Source: Nonomuraea muscovyensis | Lineage (GTDB): Bacteria; Actinomycetota; Actinomycetes; Streptosporangiales; Streptosporangiaceae | NCBI RefSeq assembly: GCF_014207745.1 | Contig: NZ_JACHJB010000001.1 | Span: 744,001-808,000 of the forward strand | Direction: 5' to 3' | Length of the DNA stretch: 64,000 nucleotides | In this document: positions 33,679-42,185 of the stretch, one piece after another | Position numbering within the stretch: the first letter of the stretch is position 1 | Layout of the letters: each line of letters starts with the position of its first letter | The notes under the pieces: generated by a model | What the model was told of the DNA's origin: nothing | Databases searched by the model: none | What the model saw: the letters and a program-made list of their open reading frames with translations, nothing else | Made by a program: the position numbers and the translations under genes

Positions 33679-34566
33679 ATGACAGCCATTCGGGTGGACG
33701 GGCTCAGGAAGAGCCATGGCGGGTTCGAGGCGGTGCGGGGCGTCTCGTTCGAGGTGGCCGCCGGAGAGATCTTCGCCCTGCTGGGCCGCAACGGCGCGGG
33801 CAAGACCACGACGGTCGAGGTGCTGGCGGGCTTCCAGCGGCCCGACGCGGGCACGGTGCGAGTGCTCGGCCTCGACCCGGTGGCCGACCGCGCGGCCGTG
33901 CGGGAGCGTCTGGGCGTCATGCTGCAGGAGGCCGGGTTCTTCCCCGACCTGACGGTGGCCCAGACCGTCGACACCTGGCGTGACTTCACCGCGGCCGCCC
34001 GGCCCCGCGAGGAGGCCCTGGAGCTGGTCGGCCTGGCGGACCGGGCCCGCACCAGGGTCCGCCAGCTCTCCGGAGGCGAGAAGCGGCGCCTCGACCTGGC
34101 GCTGGCGCTGCTGGGCCGTCCCGACGTGCTGTTCCTGGACGAGCCGACCGCCGGGATGGACCCGGAGGCCCGGCGCGACACCTGGGAGACGGTGCGCGGC
34201 CTGGCGGGGCAGGGCACCGCGGTCCTGTTGACCACCCACTACCTCGACGAGGCCCAGCGGCTGGCCTCCAGCATGGCGATCATGGACGCGGGCGAGATCG
34301 TCGCCTCCGGCGGGATGGCCGAGACCCTCGCCGCGAGCAGCGGCCGGGTCGCCTTCCGGCTGCCGCCCGGCGTGCATCCCGCCGAGCTGCCGCTGGCCGT
34401 GACGATGGAGGGCGACCACGCCGTGTGCCGGGCCGAGGACCCCGACCTGGCGGCGCAGACGCTGCTCGGCTGGGCCGCCGAACACGGCCTGCGGCTGGCG
34501 GGCCTGGAGGTCCGCACGGCCACGCTCGAAGACCTCTTCCTCGACCTGCCCAGGAGCGCCCGATGA
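33679..34566 (+). CDS. ABC transporter ATP-binding protein
   Basis: 295 residues. Walker A is LGRNGAGKTT, the signature LSGGEKRRLDLALALL, Walker B VLFLDEPTAGMDPEA, and the switch His LLTTHYLDEAQR. The C-terminal ~80 residues resemble the accessory domain of DrrA/CcmA-type exporters. It powers the ABC-2 permease encoded next, and their genes overlap by 4 nt. ATG at 33679 is chosen over a GTG two codons upstream. The downstream kinase/regulator pair suggests drug- or envelope-stress-induced export. Confidence 0.92.
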   Translation: MTAIRVDGLRKSHGGFEAVRGVSFEVAAGEIFALLGRNGAGKTTTVEVLAGFQRPDAGTVRVLGLDPVADRAAVRERLGVMLQEAGFFPDLTVAQTVDTWRDFTAAARPREEALELVGLADRARTRVRQLSGGEKRRLDLALALLGRPDVLFLDEPTAGMDPEARRDTWETVRGLAGQGTAVLLTTHYLDEAQRLASSMAIMDAGEIVASGGMAETLAASSGRVAFRLPPGVHPAELPLAVTMEGDHAVCRAEDPDLAAQTLLGWAAEHGLRLAGLEVRTATLEDLFLDLPRSAR

Positions 34567-35288
34567 GCCTCGCCGCCACCTACCGTCTCGGCACCCGGCT
34601 GTTCTGGCGCGACCGCGCCATGCTGGTCGCCTCCGTCGTGACTCCCCTGGGCATCGGCATCGGGCTGCCGCTGCTCATGCGCCACGTACGACCCGAGGGG
34701 GCGGCGGCGGCCGCCCAGTTCTACCCCGGCACGATCGCGATCATGCTGGCGATCACCGCGTTCATGAACATCAACGTCGCGCTGACCACGCGGCGCGACC
34801 AGCTCGTGCTCAAGCGCCTGCGGACGACCATGCTGACCGACGGGCAGATCCTGGCGGGTCAGATCGCCAGCACGGTCACCCAGACCGTCGTCGTGATCGT
34901 CGTGTGCACCGTGACGGTGCGGTTCGCCGCCGACGTGCCCTTCCCGGCCGATCCGCTGCTGTTCGCCGGGGCCGCCGTGGCGGGCTCCGCCGTGATGGCG
35001 ACGCTCGGCGCCGCCTACACGGCCGCGGTCCCGCGCGCCGAGCTGTCGGCCCCCGCCTGCGTGCCGGTGTTCCTGCTGTGCGGCGTCGGGGCGGGCGCGA
35101 TGGGGCCGATCCTCGAGGTGCTGCCCTCGTGGGCGGGTACGCTGTTCGGCCTGTTGCCCACCGCGGCCGTGGTGGACGCCATGCGGAGCGGGGCGGTGGC
35201 CGCTCCCGTCCTGAACCTGGCGGTCTGGGCGGTGGTCGGGCTGGTCGGGCTGCGGCTGTGGTTCCGGTGGGAACCGCGCAGGTCATAG
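34563..35288 (+). CDS. ABC-2-type membrane permease
   Basis: 241 residues with six predicted spans, and the ABC-2 family's central segment (LTTRRDQLVLKRLRTTMLTDGQILAGQI) that couples to the ATPase. It forms the channel for the preceding ATP-binding protein. ATGA overlap with that gene. Substrate unknown, probably a drug or lipid. Confidence 0.9.
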   Translation: MSLAATYRLGTRLFWRDRAMLVASVVTPLGIGIGLPLLMRHVRPEGAAAAAQFYPGTIAIMLAITAFMNINVALTTRRDQLVLKRLRTTMLTDGQILAGQIASTVTQTVVVIVVCTVTVRFAADVPFPADPLLFAGAAVAGSAVMATLGAAYTAAVPRAELSAPACVPVFLLCGVGAGAMGPILEVLPSWAGTLFGLLPTAAVVDAMRSGAVAAPVLNLAVWAVVGLVGLRLWFRWEPRRS

Positions 35289-35327
35289 GGGGCGTATCCC
35301 GGGCATCTCCGCCATACTGGCCTGGCC

Positions 35328-36443
35328 ATGACCTCCTCCTCCGCTCAGCGGCTCGCCCGCGTGCTGATCACCGCGGTTTCCGTCGCGTACACCTTCATCG
35401 GGCTGCTCTACTTCGCGGTCAGCCCGCGCAACGGCCTGCTGGCGACCGGTGCGATCCTCGGCGTGGTGGCGACCCACTCGCTCAACATGCGGGCGGGGCT
35501 GCGCGACGAGCGGCCCCCGCTGTTCCCGCTGACGCTCGTGCTGCAGGCCGTCGCCACGTACCTGCCCGACCTGCTGCTGCCCGGCGGCTGGTCGGGAGTC
35601 GCGGCCCCCATGCTCGCCGGGACCGTGCTGGTGGCGCTGCCGCTGCGGTTCGCCGGGCCGATCGTCGGGCTCATGACGCTGTACAGCACGTCCGGGGTCC
35701 TGGCCGTCTCGGCGAACGCGGTGGTCGCGCTCTTCTACGGCCTCACCGTGCCCGTCACCGGCGGCATGATCTACGCCCTGGTCCGGCTGGTGCGCGTGAC
35801 GTACGAGCTGGAGCGGGCCAGGGCCGGACTGGCGGAGGCGGCGGTGCTGAAGGAGCGGCTGCGCATCTCGCGCGACCTGCACGACGGGCTCGGCCGCAGC
35901 CTCACCGCCATCGCGCTGAAGGGCGACCTGGCCCGCCGCCTCGTGGACCGCGACCCCGAGGCGGCCGGCGCGGAGGTGGGCGAGCTGGTGGAGGTCGCCA
36001 GGGAGGCGGTGCAGGACGTCCGGCGGGTGGCCCGCGGCTACCGGGAGCTGTCCCTGGCGGGCGAGACGGACCGGGCCGTGGCGCTGCTGGAGTCGGCGGG
36101 CGTGGCGTGCCAGGCGCACCTGGCCGGCGTCCCGCTGCCCAGGCGTTCGGAGGAGGCCCTCGCCTGGGCCGTGCGCGAGGCCGTCACGAACCTGCTGCGC
36201 CACAGCGACGCCACCACCTGCACGATCAGCACGTCCGTCCGCGACGGCACGGCGCGGCTGCTCGTGGTCAACGACGGCACCACCCCGAACGGCCCCTCGT
36301 CCGACGTGGGCGTGAACGGGTCGGTGCGCCGCGGGGGCGGACTGACGGGGCTGGCCGAACGCGCCGCCCAGGCCGGCGGCACGCTGGAGGCGGCGCCCAC
36401 CGGCACCGGCGGATTCCGGCTGGTGGTGGAGGTGCCGGCATGA
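35328..36443 (+). CDS. sensor histidine kinase (HisKA_3, DesK/NarX type)
   Basis: 371 residues. About five hydrophobic spans fill residues 10-160. After a short coiled coil comes the dimerisation/phosphoacceptor helix LKERLRISRDLHDGLGRSLTAIALKGDLARR (His of DLHDGLG). A HATPase domain follows with the N-box AVREAVTNLLRHS and a G-box GGLTGLAERAAQAGG. No extracytoplasmic sensor domain is visible, so the signal is probably perceived in the membrane. Paired with the overlapping NarL-type regulator. Confidence 0.92.
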   Translation: MTSSSAQRLARVLITAVSVAYTFIGLLYFAVSPRNGLLATGAILGVVATHSLNMRAGLRDERPPLFPLTLVLQAVATYLPDLLLPGGWSGVAAPMLAGTVLVALPLRFAGPIVGLMTLYSTSGVLAVSANAVVALFYGLTVPVTGGMIYALVRLVRVTYELERARAGLAEAAVLKERLRISRDLHDGLGRSLTAIALKGDLARRLVDRDPEAAGAEVGELVEVAREAVQDVRRVARGYRELSLAGETDRAVALLESAGVACQAHLAGVPLPRRSEEALAWAVREAVTNLLRHSDATTCTISTSVRDGTARLLVVNDGTTPNGPSSDVGVNGSVRRGGGLTGLAERAAQAGGTLEAAPTGTGGFRLVVEVPA

Positions 36444-37045
36444 TCAAGGTACTGCTCGCCGAGGACATGCACATGATCAGGGCCGCGTTGTCGGCCCTGC
36501 TGCGCCTGGAGCCCGACATCGAGGTGGTCGCGGAGGTGACGCGAGGGGACGAGATCGTCCCGGCTGCGCTCTCCGCCCGGCCCGACGTCGCGATCGTGGA
36601 CATCGACCTGCCGGTGATGGACGGCATCACCGCGGCGGCCGCGCTCCGCCCCCGGCTGCCGTCGTGCCGGATCCTCGTGCTCACCGCCCTGGGACGGCCC
36701 GGGCAGGTGCGCCGGGCGCTGGAAGCGGGCATCGAGGCGTTCCTGGTGAAGGACGCGCCGGGCGAGCGGCTCGCCGACGCCGTCAGGCGGACCGCCGCCG
36801 GGCTGCGGGTGCTGGACGGCAAGCTGGTGTCCGCGGCCCTGGAGTACGGCGAGAGCCCGCTGACCCCTCGCGAGACGACGGTCCTGCGGGAGGCCGCGCG
36901 AGGGGCGTCGGCCGAGGAGATCGCCGCCCGGCTGCACCTGTCGGCGGGGACGGTGCGCAACTACCTGACGGGCGCGATCACCAAGACCGGCGCGCGCAAC
37001 AGGCTCGACGCCGTCCGCATCGCCGAGGACGCCGGCTGGCTCTGA
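36440..37045 (+). CDS. NarL/FixJ-family response regulator
   Basis: 201 residues. The receiver has acidic residues in LLAEDMHMIRAAL, phosphoacceptor Asp in VAIVDIDLPVMDG and Lys in FLVKDAPGERLA. The C-terminal LuxR-type helix-turn-helix is LTPRETTVLREAARGASAEEIAARLHLSAGTVRNYLTGAITKTGARNRLDAV. ATGA overlap with the histidine kinase gene makes them one translational unit. They most likely regulate the ABC exporter upstream. Confidence 0.93.
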   Translation: MIKVLLAEDMHMIRAALSALLRLEPDIEVVAEVTRGDEIVPAALSARPDVAIVDIDLPVMDGITAAAALRPRLPSCRILVLTALGRPGQVRRALEAGIEAFLVKDAPGERLADAVRRTAAGLRVLDGKLVSAALEYGESPLTPRETTVLREAARGASAEEIAARLHLSAGTVRNYLTGAITKTGARNRLDAVRIAEDAGWL

Positions 37046-37081
37046 CCGCCCCACCCCCACCCCCACCGGCTCCCGTGCGGC

Positions 37082-37148
37082 GGACGACCGCGAAGGGGAC
37101 GACCGCGAAGGGGACGACCGCGAGGGAGACGACCGGAAGGGGACGACC
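37082..37148. repeat. intergenic 15-nt tandem repeat
   Basis: Four units of about 15 nt (the last two diverged) plus a partial fifth, between the convergent response regulator and npdG genes. It is outside any gene and lacks hairpin symmetry. A role in termination or as a repeat-prone locus is possible. Confidence 0.85.
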
Positions 37149-37211
37149 CCGCCGCCAGGCAGGCGGCGAGTGACAGGCGACGGCGGATGGGCGGGTGGGT
37201 GACCCGGCGGG

Positions 37212-37865
37212 TCAGATGTCGGTGACGCGGATACCGGCGTGCGCCTTGTAGCGGCGGTTGACCGAGATGATGTTGGCCGTCAGCGCCTCCACCTGGAAGG
37301 CGTTGCGCAGCCGCCCGCCGTAGACACCCCGCACGCCCGGGATGACCGACGCCAGGGCCTGCACCAGATCGGTCGCCTCCCGGTCGTCGCCCAGCACGAG
37401 CACGTCCAGGTCCACCTTGTCCACCGACGGGTCCATGAGCACCACGGCCGACACGTGGTGGAACGCCGCCACCACCCGGCTGTCGGGCAGCACGGCGGCG
37501 GCCTGCTGGGCGGCGCTGCCCTCCTCGACGGGCAGCGCGTAGGCGCCCTGCTTGTCGAAGCCGAGCGGGTTCACGCAGTCGACCACGATCTTCCCGGCCA
37601 GCTCCGCGCGCACCGACTCCAGCAGCGCCTTGTGCCCCTCGTACGGCACCGCGACGATCACGATGTCGGCCTCGGCGGCGACCACGGCGTTCTCCGCCCC
37701 CCGTGCGCCGGATCCGATGGAGTCGGCCGCCTCCTGGGCCCGCTGGGCGTTGCGCGACCCGATCAGGACGGGGTGGCCGGCCACCGCGAAACGCCGCGCG
37801 AGGCCCTTGCCCTGGTCTCCGGTGCCGCCGAGGATGCCGATGGTAAGCCCGTTAACGTCAGTCAT
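37212..37865 (-). CDS. npdG: F420H2:NADP+ oxidoreductase
   Basis: 217 residues. It opens LTIGILGGTGDQGKGLARRFAVAGH, the dinucleotide fold that marks this group, with SRN after beta-2 for NADP phosphate binding. IVVDCVNPL and AAFHHVSAVVLMD follow. It exchanges hydride between reduced F420 and NADP and so links the F420 pool to biosynthesis. It lies at the end of its region with no F420 biosynthesis genes adjacent. Minus strand. Confidence 0.9.
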   Translation of the reverse strand: MTDVNGLTIGILGGTGDQGKGLARRFAVAGHPVLIGSRNAQRAQEAADSIGSGARGAENAVVAAEADIVIVAVPYEGHKALLESVRAELAGKIVVDCVNPLGFDKQGAYALPVEEGSAAQQAAAVLPDSRVVAAFHHVSAVVLMDPSVDKVDLDVLVLGDDREATDLVQALASVIPGVRGVYGGRLRNAFQVEALTANIISVNRRYKAHAGIRVTDI

Positions 37866-37924
37866 ATCCCCGATGATGCCAGCCGCCTACCCCACCACCC
37901 TCCGCAGGGACACCCGGGCGGGTG

Positions 37925-37961
37925 CGAAGCCGGCGCCAGGGCGTCCCTGCGGCGGGCTTCG
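37925..37961 (-). terminator. hairpin after the lipase gene
   Basis: Arms CGAAGCC (37925-37931) and GGCTTCG (37955-37961) enclose a smaller AGGG/CCCT stem. It lies about 90 nt past the lipase stop. Confidence 0.55.
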
Positions 37962-38051
37962 GCGCTCTCCGGTGATCTTCCAGGGTTCCGGGCGCCGTCA
38001 CACCGCGTCGGGCCCGTCGGTCACCCGCCGGGCCCGATGGTCGCGTGGCGA

Positions 38052-39206
38052 TCAGCAGTTGCCGAACGCGGGCAGGCCGAGCAGGCGGAGCGTCAGCCAT
38101 TCGACGGCCAGCGGCCCGCCTTCCACGGCGCCCGTCACGTGGTCGGGTGCCGGCAGCGACACCCACCGCGTGTTCACGCCCGCCTGGCAGTACTCCGAGC
38201 GCAGCGTCTGCCCCACCGCGTACGGGATGATCTGGTCGCCCCGTCCGTGGTAGAGGAAGACCGGGACCCGAGGCGTCAGCGTGCCGAGCCGGTTCTCGAT
38301 GAGGCGGGCCTGCCACTTGGGCTGGTTGAGCAGGTCCACCGGGCTCAGGTCGGAGAAGCGCAACCCGGCGAGCTTGTCCAGGTCGCCCACGCAGTCGTCG
38401 GCGGCGTCCGCCATGAGTGCACGGCCCCGCTCGTTGAGGTCGGCCTCCAGGTCCAGTTCGGGGTAGGCGGCGTCCAGCCCGACACCCGCCGCGGCGGCCA
38501 GGCCGAAGTCGGGCCCGCCCTCCAGGTGGGCGGCGACGGCCCGCAGGTCGGCGGGCACGCCGCCGGCGGCCGCGCCCTTGAGCCGGAGTTCGGGCGCGTA
38601 CGAGGGCTGGAGCTGCGCCGCCCAGCCCGCCGACGCGCCGCCCTGCGAGTAGCCCATGACGGCGACGGGCGCGGCGGCGGACAGGCCGGAGCCGGGGACC
38701 CGGACGGCGGCCCTGATGGAGTCGAGCACGGCGTGGCCCTGCGACACGCCCGCCATGTAGGTGTGGGTGCCGGGCGTGCCGAGGCCCTCGTAGTCGGTGA
38801 CGGCCACGGCGAAGCCCTTGAGCAGCAGGAGGCTGACGAATGCCAGCTCCGCCTCGCGGCCCTCGCGCATGCTGGCCGACGGGGCGCACTGGTCGCCGAG
38901 CCCATGGGTGCCGGTGGCGTAGCCGACGATGGGCCGCTTGCCGAGGGCGTAGGACGCCTTGGGCACGAGCACGGTGCCGGACACCGTGTTCAGCGCTCCG
39001 GTGGCGGAGGTGGAGCGGTAGAGCACGTGCCAGGCGTTGACCGGGACCTCCAGCAGCTTGCCGGGCAGGAGGTAGACGGTGGTGGGCCGGGCGGAGACGA
39101 CGTCTCCCGCCGTCACCGCGCGGGCCGGCGTCGCGCCGACGGACACGGCGAGCGACGCGAGGAGTAAGAGGATCGAGAACACGCTGACGCGGACACGAAG
39201 GGTCAT
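38052..39206 (-). CDS. secreted lipase (LIP family)
   Basis: 384 residues. A signal peptide (about 1-31, ending ATPARAV) leads to a LIP-family alpha/beta-hydrolase. Ser nucleophile in VAVMGYSQGGASAGW; VTDYEGLGTPG, the acid-base helper loop; FLYHGRGDQIIPY (Asp) and PAPDHVTG (His). Four to five Cys support disulfides outside the cell. It probably cleaves triacylglycerol or related esters. ATG at 39206 has GGAGAGGGG upstream; the in-frame codons up to 39290 have none. Confidence 0.9.
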   Translation of the reverse strand: MTLRVRVSVFSILLLLASLAVSVGATPARAVTAGDVVSARPTTVYLLPGKLLEVPVNAWHVLYRSTSATGALNTVSGTVLVPKASYALGKRPIVGYATGTHGLGDQCAPSASMREGREAELAFVSLLLLKGFAVAVTDYEGLGTPGTHTYMAGVSQGHAVLDSIRAAVRVPGSGLSAAAPVAVMGYSQGGASAGWAAQLQPSYAPELRLKGAAAGGVPADLRAVAAHLEGGPDFGLAAAAGVGLDAAYPELDLEADLNERGRALMADAADDCVGDLDKLAGLRFSDLSPVDLLNQPKWQARLIENRLGTLTPRVPVFLYHGRGDQIIPYAVGQTLRSEYCQAGVNTRWVSLPAPDHVTGAVEGGPLAVEWLTLRLLGLPAFGNC

Positions 39207-39421
39207 GTGCCGCCCCTCTCCGGGGGGATCGCTCATGGGGGACCGGCGGCGCCGCGCCCCGATCGTTACCCGGCGGTAACCTGCTGTCAAGGCCCGAAAT
39301 GACAGCGAATCCCGCCGCGAGTCAGGCGGGTAGCGAAAACGCCGCCGGCGCGGCGCCCGTCGTGCAGTATGGGTCAGTGGCTCCCTCCGGCCAGGGCTGG
39401 CCGGTCGACGCAGGAGGTTGC

Positions 39422-40000
39422 ATGGACGCCGGCTCGGTCGCCTTCCTCCGCGAGGTCCTCGCCGACACCGGCTGGCTCGAACGCACCCGCGAGTTCGGCC
39501 GGGCGTTGCGGGCCACCCGCTCCGCAGGCGGGCTGCTGCTGGTGGGCACGCCCGACGACGAGCCGTGGCACCTGACCGCGCACCTCGGCGACGAGGCCCG
39601 GCTGTCCGGCCTGCCGCAGCTCGCCCCCACGCTGGTCCGCTGGCAGCCGCCCGCCGGCGCGCCCGCCCACCTGCGCGTCGGGCTCGACCGCATCCAGCGT
39701 GCGGGGCGCGGGGAGACGCTGTTCGTGGTGGCCGAGTGTCAGGCGCCGGTGCCGCTGCTCGAACGGGTGGACGACGCCCGCCGTACGGGGGCGACGATCC
39801 TGGCCCTGAAGGGCGGCGACACGGAGCTCGCGGGGCTGGCGCACGACGCCATCGCCGTGCCGTCCGGCGGGCCGCTGACCTTCGACGGCGCCCAGCACCT
39901 GGTCAGCGCCGCCGCGGGTGAGCTGCCACGGCAGCCGGGCCTGCGCGAGCGCCTCGCCGTCCTCCTCGAACGGCTCACCGGCCCCCGGGTGCACGACTGA
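39422..40000 (+). CDS. SIS-like (sugar-isomerase-fold) protein
   Basis: 192 residues. ATG at 39422 has AGGAGG 4 nt upstream, so an in-frame start at 39299 is rejected. The sequence has GLLLVGTPDDEPWHLTAHLGDEARL, and later GATILALKGGDTELAGLAHDAIAVPSG, which resembles the SIS-domain beta-alpha-beta pattern for phosphosugar binding. Catalytic residues are not clear. No neighbour indicates a pathway; convergent with the LysR gene. Confidence 0.65.
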   Translation: MDAGSVAFLREVLADTGWLERTREFGRALRATRSAGGLLLVGTPDDEPWHLTAHLGDEARLSGLPQLAPTLVRWQPPAGAPAHLRVGLDRIQRAGRGETLFVVAECQAPVPLLERVDDARRTGATILALKGGDTELAGLAHDAIAVPSGGPLTFDGAQHLVSAAAGELPRQPGLRERLAVLLERLTGPRVHD

Positions 40001-40025
40001 CCTGTGCGACGGGGCGGGCGGGCGG

Positions 40026-40967
40026 TCAGGTGGGCTCCAGGTGGCCCTTCAGCGAGGCCTCCAGGGCGGCGGTGGCGTCCTCGATCGCGCCGATCACGAC
40101 CGCCTGCACCGGGTCGGGCTCACCCGACCTGGTACGGCTGACCCGGGTCACGGCGTCGAGACTGCGCGCCCCCACGTCGCGCAGCTCGCTCACCCGTACC
40201 TCACCCTCGGGCACGTCGAGCAGGGCCAGCGTGGGCACGATCGCCACGCCGTGCCCCGCCGCCACCAGCGCCAGCGTCGGGCCGAACTCCGTGATGACGT
40301 GCACCTTGCGCGGCTCGAAACCGTGCAGCCCGGCGAGCCGGTCCAGCGCCTGGCCGCACGCCTGCTCGGGCTCGCCGGCCACCCACGGCACGTCGGCCAG
40401 GTCCGCCACGGAGCGGGGCGGGTCGGGCCAGTCGGGAGGCACCACGATGCGGTACTCGTCGACGTACAGGGGGCGGGTGGCCAGCGACGGCTGCGACAGC
40501 ACGGGAAGGCTCATGTCCCGCTCGGTGATGAGCACGTCCACGGCGCCGAGCCGCAGCTCCTGGAGGGCGGGCTGGCCGTAGACCTCGTGGATGACGGGGA
40601 TGATCTTCGGGTGTCGCGTGGCGAGGTCGCGCAGGGCGGGCACCAGCATGTGCGTGATCACCGTGGGGAAGGCGGCGATCCGCACGGGGCCGGCCAGCCG
40701 TTCGGTGAAGCGGGTGAGCTCGCGCCGGGCCTCGGCCAGCTCCTCCTCGACCCGCTCGGCGTAGCCCGCCAGGACCCGGCCCGCCGGGGTGAGGGAGACG
40801 CGGCGCTGGGAGCGGTCGATGAGGGCGAGCCCGACCTCGCGCTCCAGCTGGGCGAGCTGCTGGGAGACAGCGGAGGGGGTGAGGAAGAGCGCCTCGGCCG
40901 CGCGCATGACCCCGCCGCGGCGGGCGACCTCGTGCAGCACCCGCAGCCGCCTTGGGTCGATGTCCAT
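40026..40967 (-). CDS. LysR-family regulator
   Basis: 313 residues. Helix-turn-helix: RLRVLHEVARRGGVMRAAEALFLTPSAVSQQLAQLEREVGLALIDRSQR. The substrate-binding domain has HPKIIPVIHEVYGQPALQELRLGAVDVLITER and ends with a Gly-rich VAAGHGVAIVPTLALL. ATG at 40967. It faces a small membrane protein and cyclase-family gene across a 72-nt region with a short palindrome, and probably controls them. Confidence 0.92.
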   Translation of the reverse strand: MDIDPRRLRVLHEVARRGGVMRAAEALFLTPSAVSQQLAQLEREVGLALIDRSQRRVSLTPAGRVLAGYAERVEEELAEARRELTRFTERLAGPVRIAAFPTVITHMLVPALRDLATRHPKIIPVIHEVYGQPALQELRLGAVDVLITERDMSLPVLSQPSLATRPLYVDEYRIVVPPDWPDPPRSVADLADVPWVAGEPEQACGQALDRLAGLHGFEPRKVHVITEFGPTLALVAAGHGVAIVPTLALLDVPEGEVRVSELRDVGARSLDAVTRVSRTRSGEPDPVQAVVIGAIEDATAALEASLKGHLEPT

Positions 40968-41005
40968 ACAGGCGAGCTTACGCCATGGTTTAGATGTCTT
41001 TAATT

Positions 41006-41017
41006 GCGCTTTAGCGC
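41006..41017. promoter_or_regulatory. candidate LysR site
   Basis: GCGCT-TT-AGCGC is a perfect 5+5 inverted repeat in the gap between the LysR gene and the divergent membrane-protein gene. A LysR T-N11-A pattern is not clear. Position is suggestive only. Confidence 0.4.
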
Positions 41018-41039
41018 GAGAAATTCGGACAATAGGTGC

Positions 41040-41291
41040 ATGGATCTCCTCCTCGACGCCATCGGCTGGATCGGCGCGGGTCTGCTCGTGGTGGGCTACG
41101 GCATGGTCTCCGCCGCGCGCATGTCCGGCGACAGCGCGTCGTACCAGGCCCTCAACCTCGTGGGCTCGGCAGCCCTCATGGTCAACAGCGCCCACAACGA
41201 CGCCTGGCCGTCGGCGGGCCTCAACCTGATCTGGGCCGCGATCGGCGCCGTGTCGCTGGTGAAGCTCGCCCGGCTGGGAGCCGCCCGATGA
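41040..41291 (+). CDS. CBU_0592-family small membrane protein
   Basis: 83 residues with three hydrophobic segments (DAIGWIGAGLLVVGYGMV; ALNLVGSAALMVNSA; LNLIWAAIGAVSLVKL). The first and third match the repeated pattern of CBU_0592-family membrane proteins. Function is unknown. The stop overlaps the start of the cyclase-family gene (ATGA), so the two are coupled. Confidence 0.78.
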   Translation: MDLLLDAIGWIGAGLLVVGYGMVSAARMSGDSASYQALNLVGSAALMVNSAHNDAWPSAGLNLIWAAIGAVSLVKLARLGAAR

Positions 41292-41938
41292 TCGTGGAGC
41301 TGAGCCACCGCATCGTGGCGGGGATGGTCACCTACCCGGGCGTGCCGGGACCGGTGCTCGGCACGCACCTGAGCCGTGAGGATTCGCGGCAGGTGTACGC
41401 GCCGGGCACGGAGTTCGAGATCGGCACGATCACCCTGGCGGCCAACACCGGCACCTATCTGGACACGCCCCACCACCGCTACGCGAGCGGGGCCGACCTG
41501 TCACAGGTGCCGATCGACAGGCTCGCCGACCTGCCGGGCCTCGTCGTGCGGGCGCCGGAACGGGACGGCAGGCGGGTGCTGATCGACGACCGGCTCGACG
41601 TGCGCGGCCGGGCCGTGCTCATCCACACGGGATGGGACCGCCACTTCGGCACCGAGGAGTATCTGCACGGCCACCCCTACCTCGCGCCCGAGTCGGCGCG
41701 GTGGCTGGCCGAGCAGGGCGCGGCGCTCGTCGGCATCGACTCGCTGAACATCGACGACACGCCGCCGCGCGGCGAGCGACCCGCGCACACGATCCTGCTC
41801 GGCGCCGGCATCCCGCTGGTCGAGCACCTGACGGGGCTGGCCGCGCTGCCCGACGAGGGCTTCCGGTTTCACGCCGCCCCGCCGATGGTGGCGGGCATGG
41901 GCACCTTCCCGGTGCGGGCGTACGCCGTCGTCGCCTGA
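41288..41938 (+). CDS. cyclase-family (kynurenine-formamidase-like) protein with altered metal site
   Basis: 216 residues, the family's length. The metal motif in KynB-type enzymes is H-x-G-T-H-x-D-x-P-x-H. Here it reads N53-T-G-T-Y57-L-D59-T-P-H-H63, so the first two His are Asn and Tyr while Asp59 and His63 remain. The rest (VLIHTGWDRHF, YLAPESARWLAEQGAALVGIDSLNID) is typical. It may have lost zinc or bind it differently, so amide/ester hydrolysis is not certain. It is coupled to the small membrane protein upstream. Confidence 0.82.
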   Translation: MIVELSHRIVAGMVTYPGVPGPVLGTHLSREDSRQVYAPGTEFEIGTITLAANTGTYLDTPHHRYASGADLSQVPIDRLADLPGLVVRAPERDGRRVLIDDRLDVRGRAVLIHTGWDRHFGTEEYLHGHPYLAPESARWLAEQGAALVGIDSLNIDDTPPRGERPAHTILLGAGIPLVEHLTGLAALPDEGFRFHAAPPMVAGMGTFPVRAYAVVA

Positions 41939-41976
41939 GCGGCACCGGGTCAGGCTCGGCCGAGGCCGGGCGCGCG

Positions 41977-42153
41977 TCACTCGTCGTCGGCGTCGGCCTC
42001 CTCCCACGCCTTGTTGCGGTCGGCCGCCCGCTGCAGGGCGCCGGCGGCCTCCTGCTCGGTCGGATAGGGGCCCATACGGTCCTTGTTGGGGCAGCCCTGT
42101 TCGGGCTCGACGCGCATGTGCTTGAGGCAGAACCACCACTGGCCATCGCTCAC
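41977..42153 (-). CDS. small conserved actinobacterial protein (58 aa)
   Basis: A short gene with GTG at 42151-42153 and TGA at 41977-41979. The product begins [16 protein letters not shown], has [17 protein letters not shown] in the middle and a highly acidic C-terminus. This pattern (aromatic start, single Cys-Lys-His, GPYPT) is common in small uncharacterised actinobacterial proteins. No membrane segment. It is divergent from map with only 32 nt between starts. The region has AT-rich -10-like elements near the start, so its message may be leaderless. Confidence 0.8.
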   Translation of the reverse strand: MSDGQWWFCLKHMRVEPEQGCPNKDRMGPYPTEQEAAGALQRAADRNKAWEEADADDE

Positions 42154-42171
42154 GGGCCTTATTCTGCCCCG

Positions 42172-42177
42172 TACACT
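42172..42177 (+). promoter_or_regulatory. -10 element of map
   Basis: TACACT lies 8 nt before the map ATG, so the transcript probably starts at or next to the start codon. No Shine-Dalgarno sequence is visible. A clear -35 box was not found. Confidence 0.45.
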
Positions 42178-42185
42178 CGTGTTTC

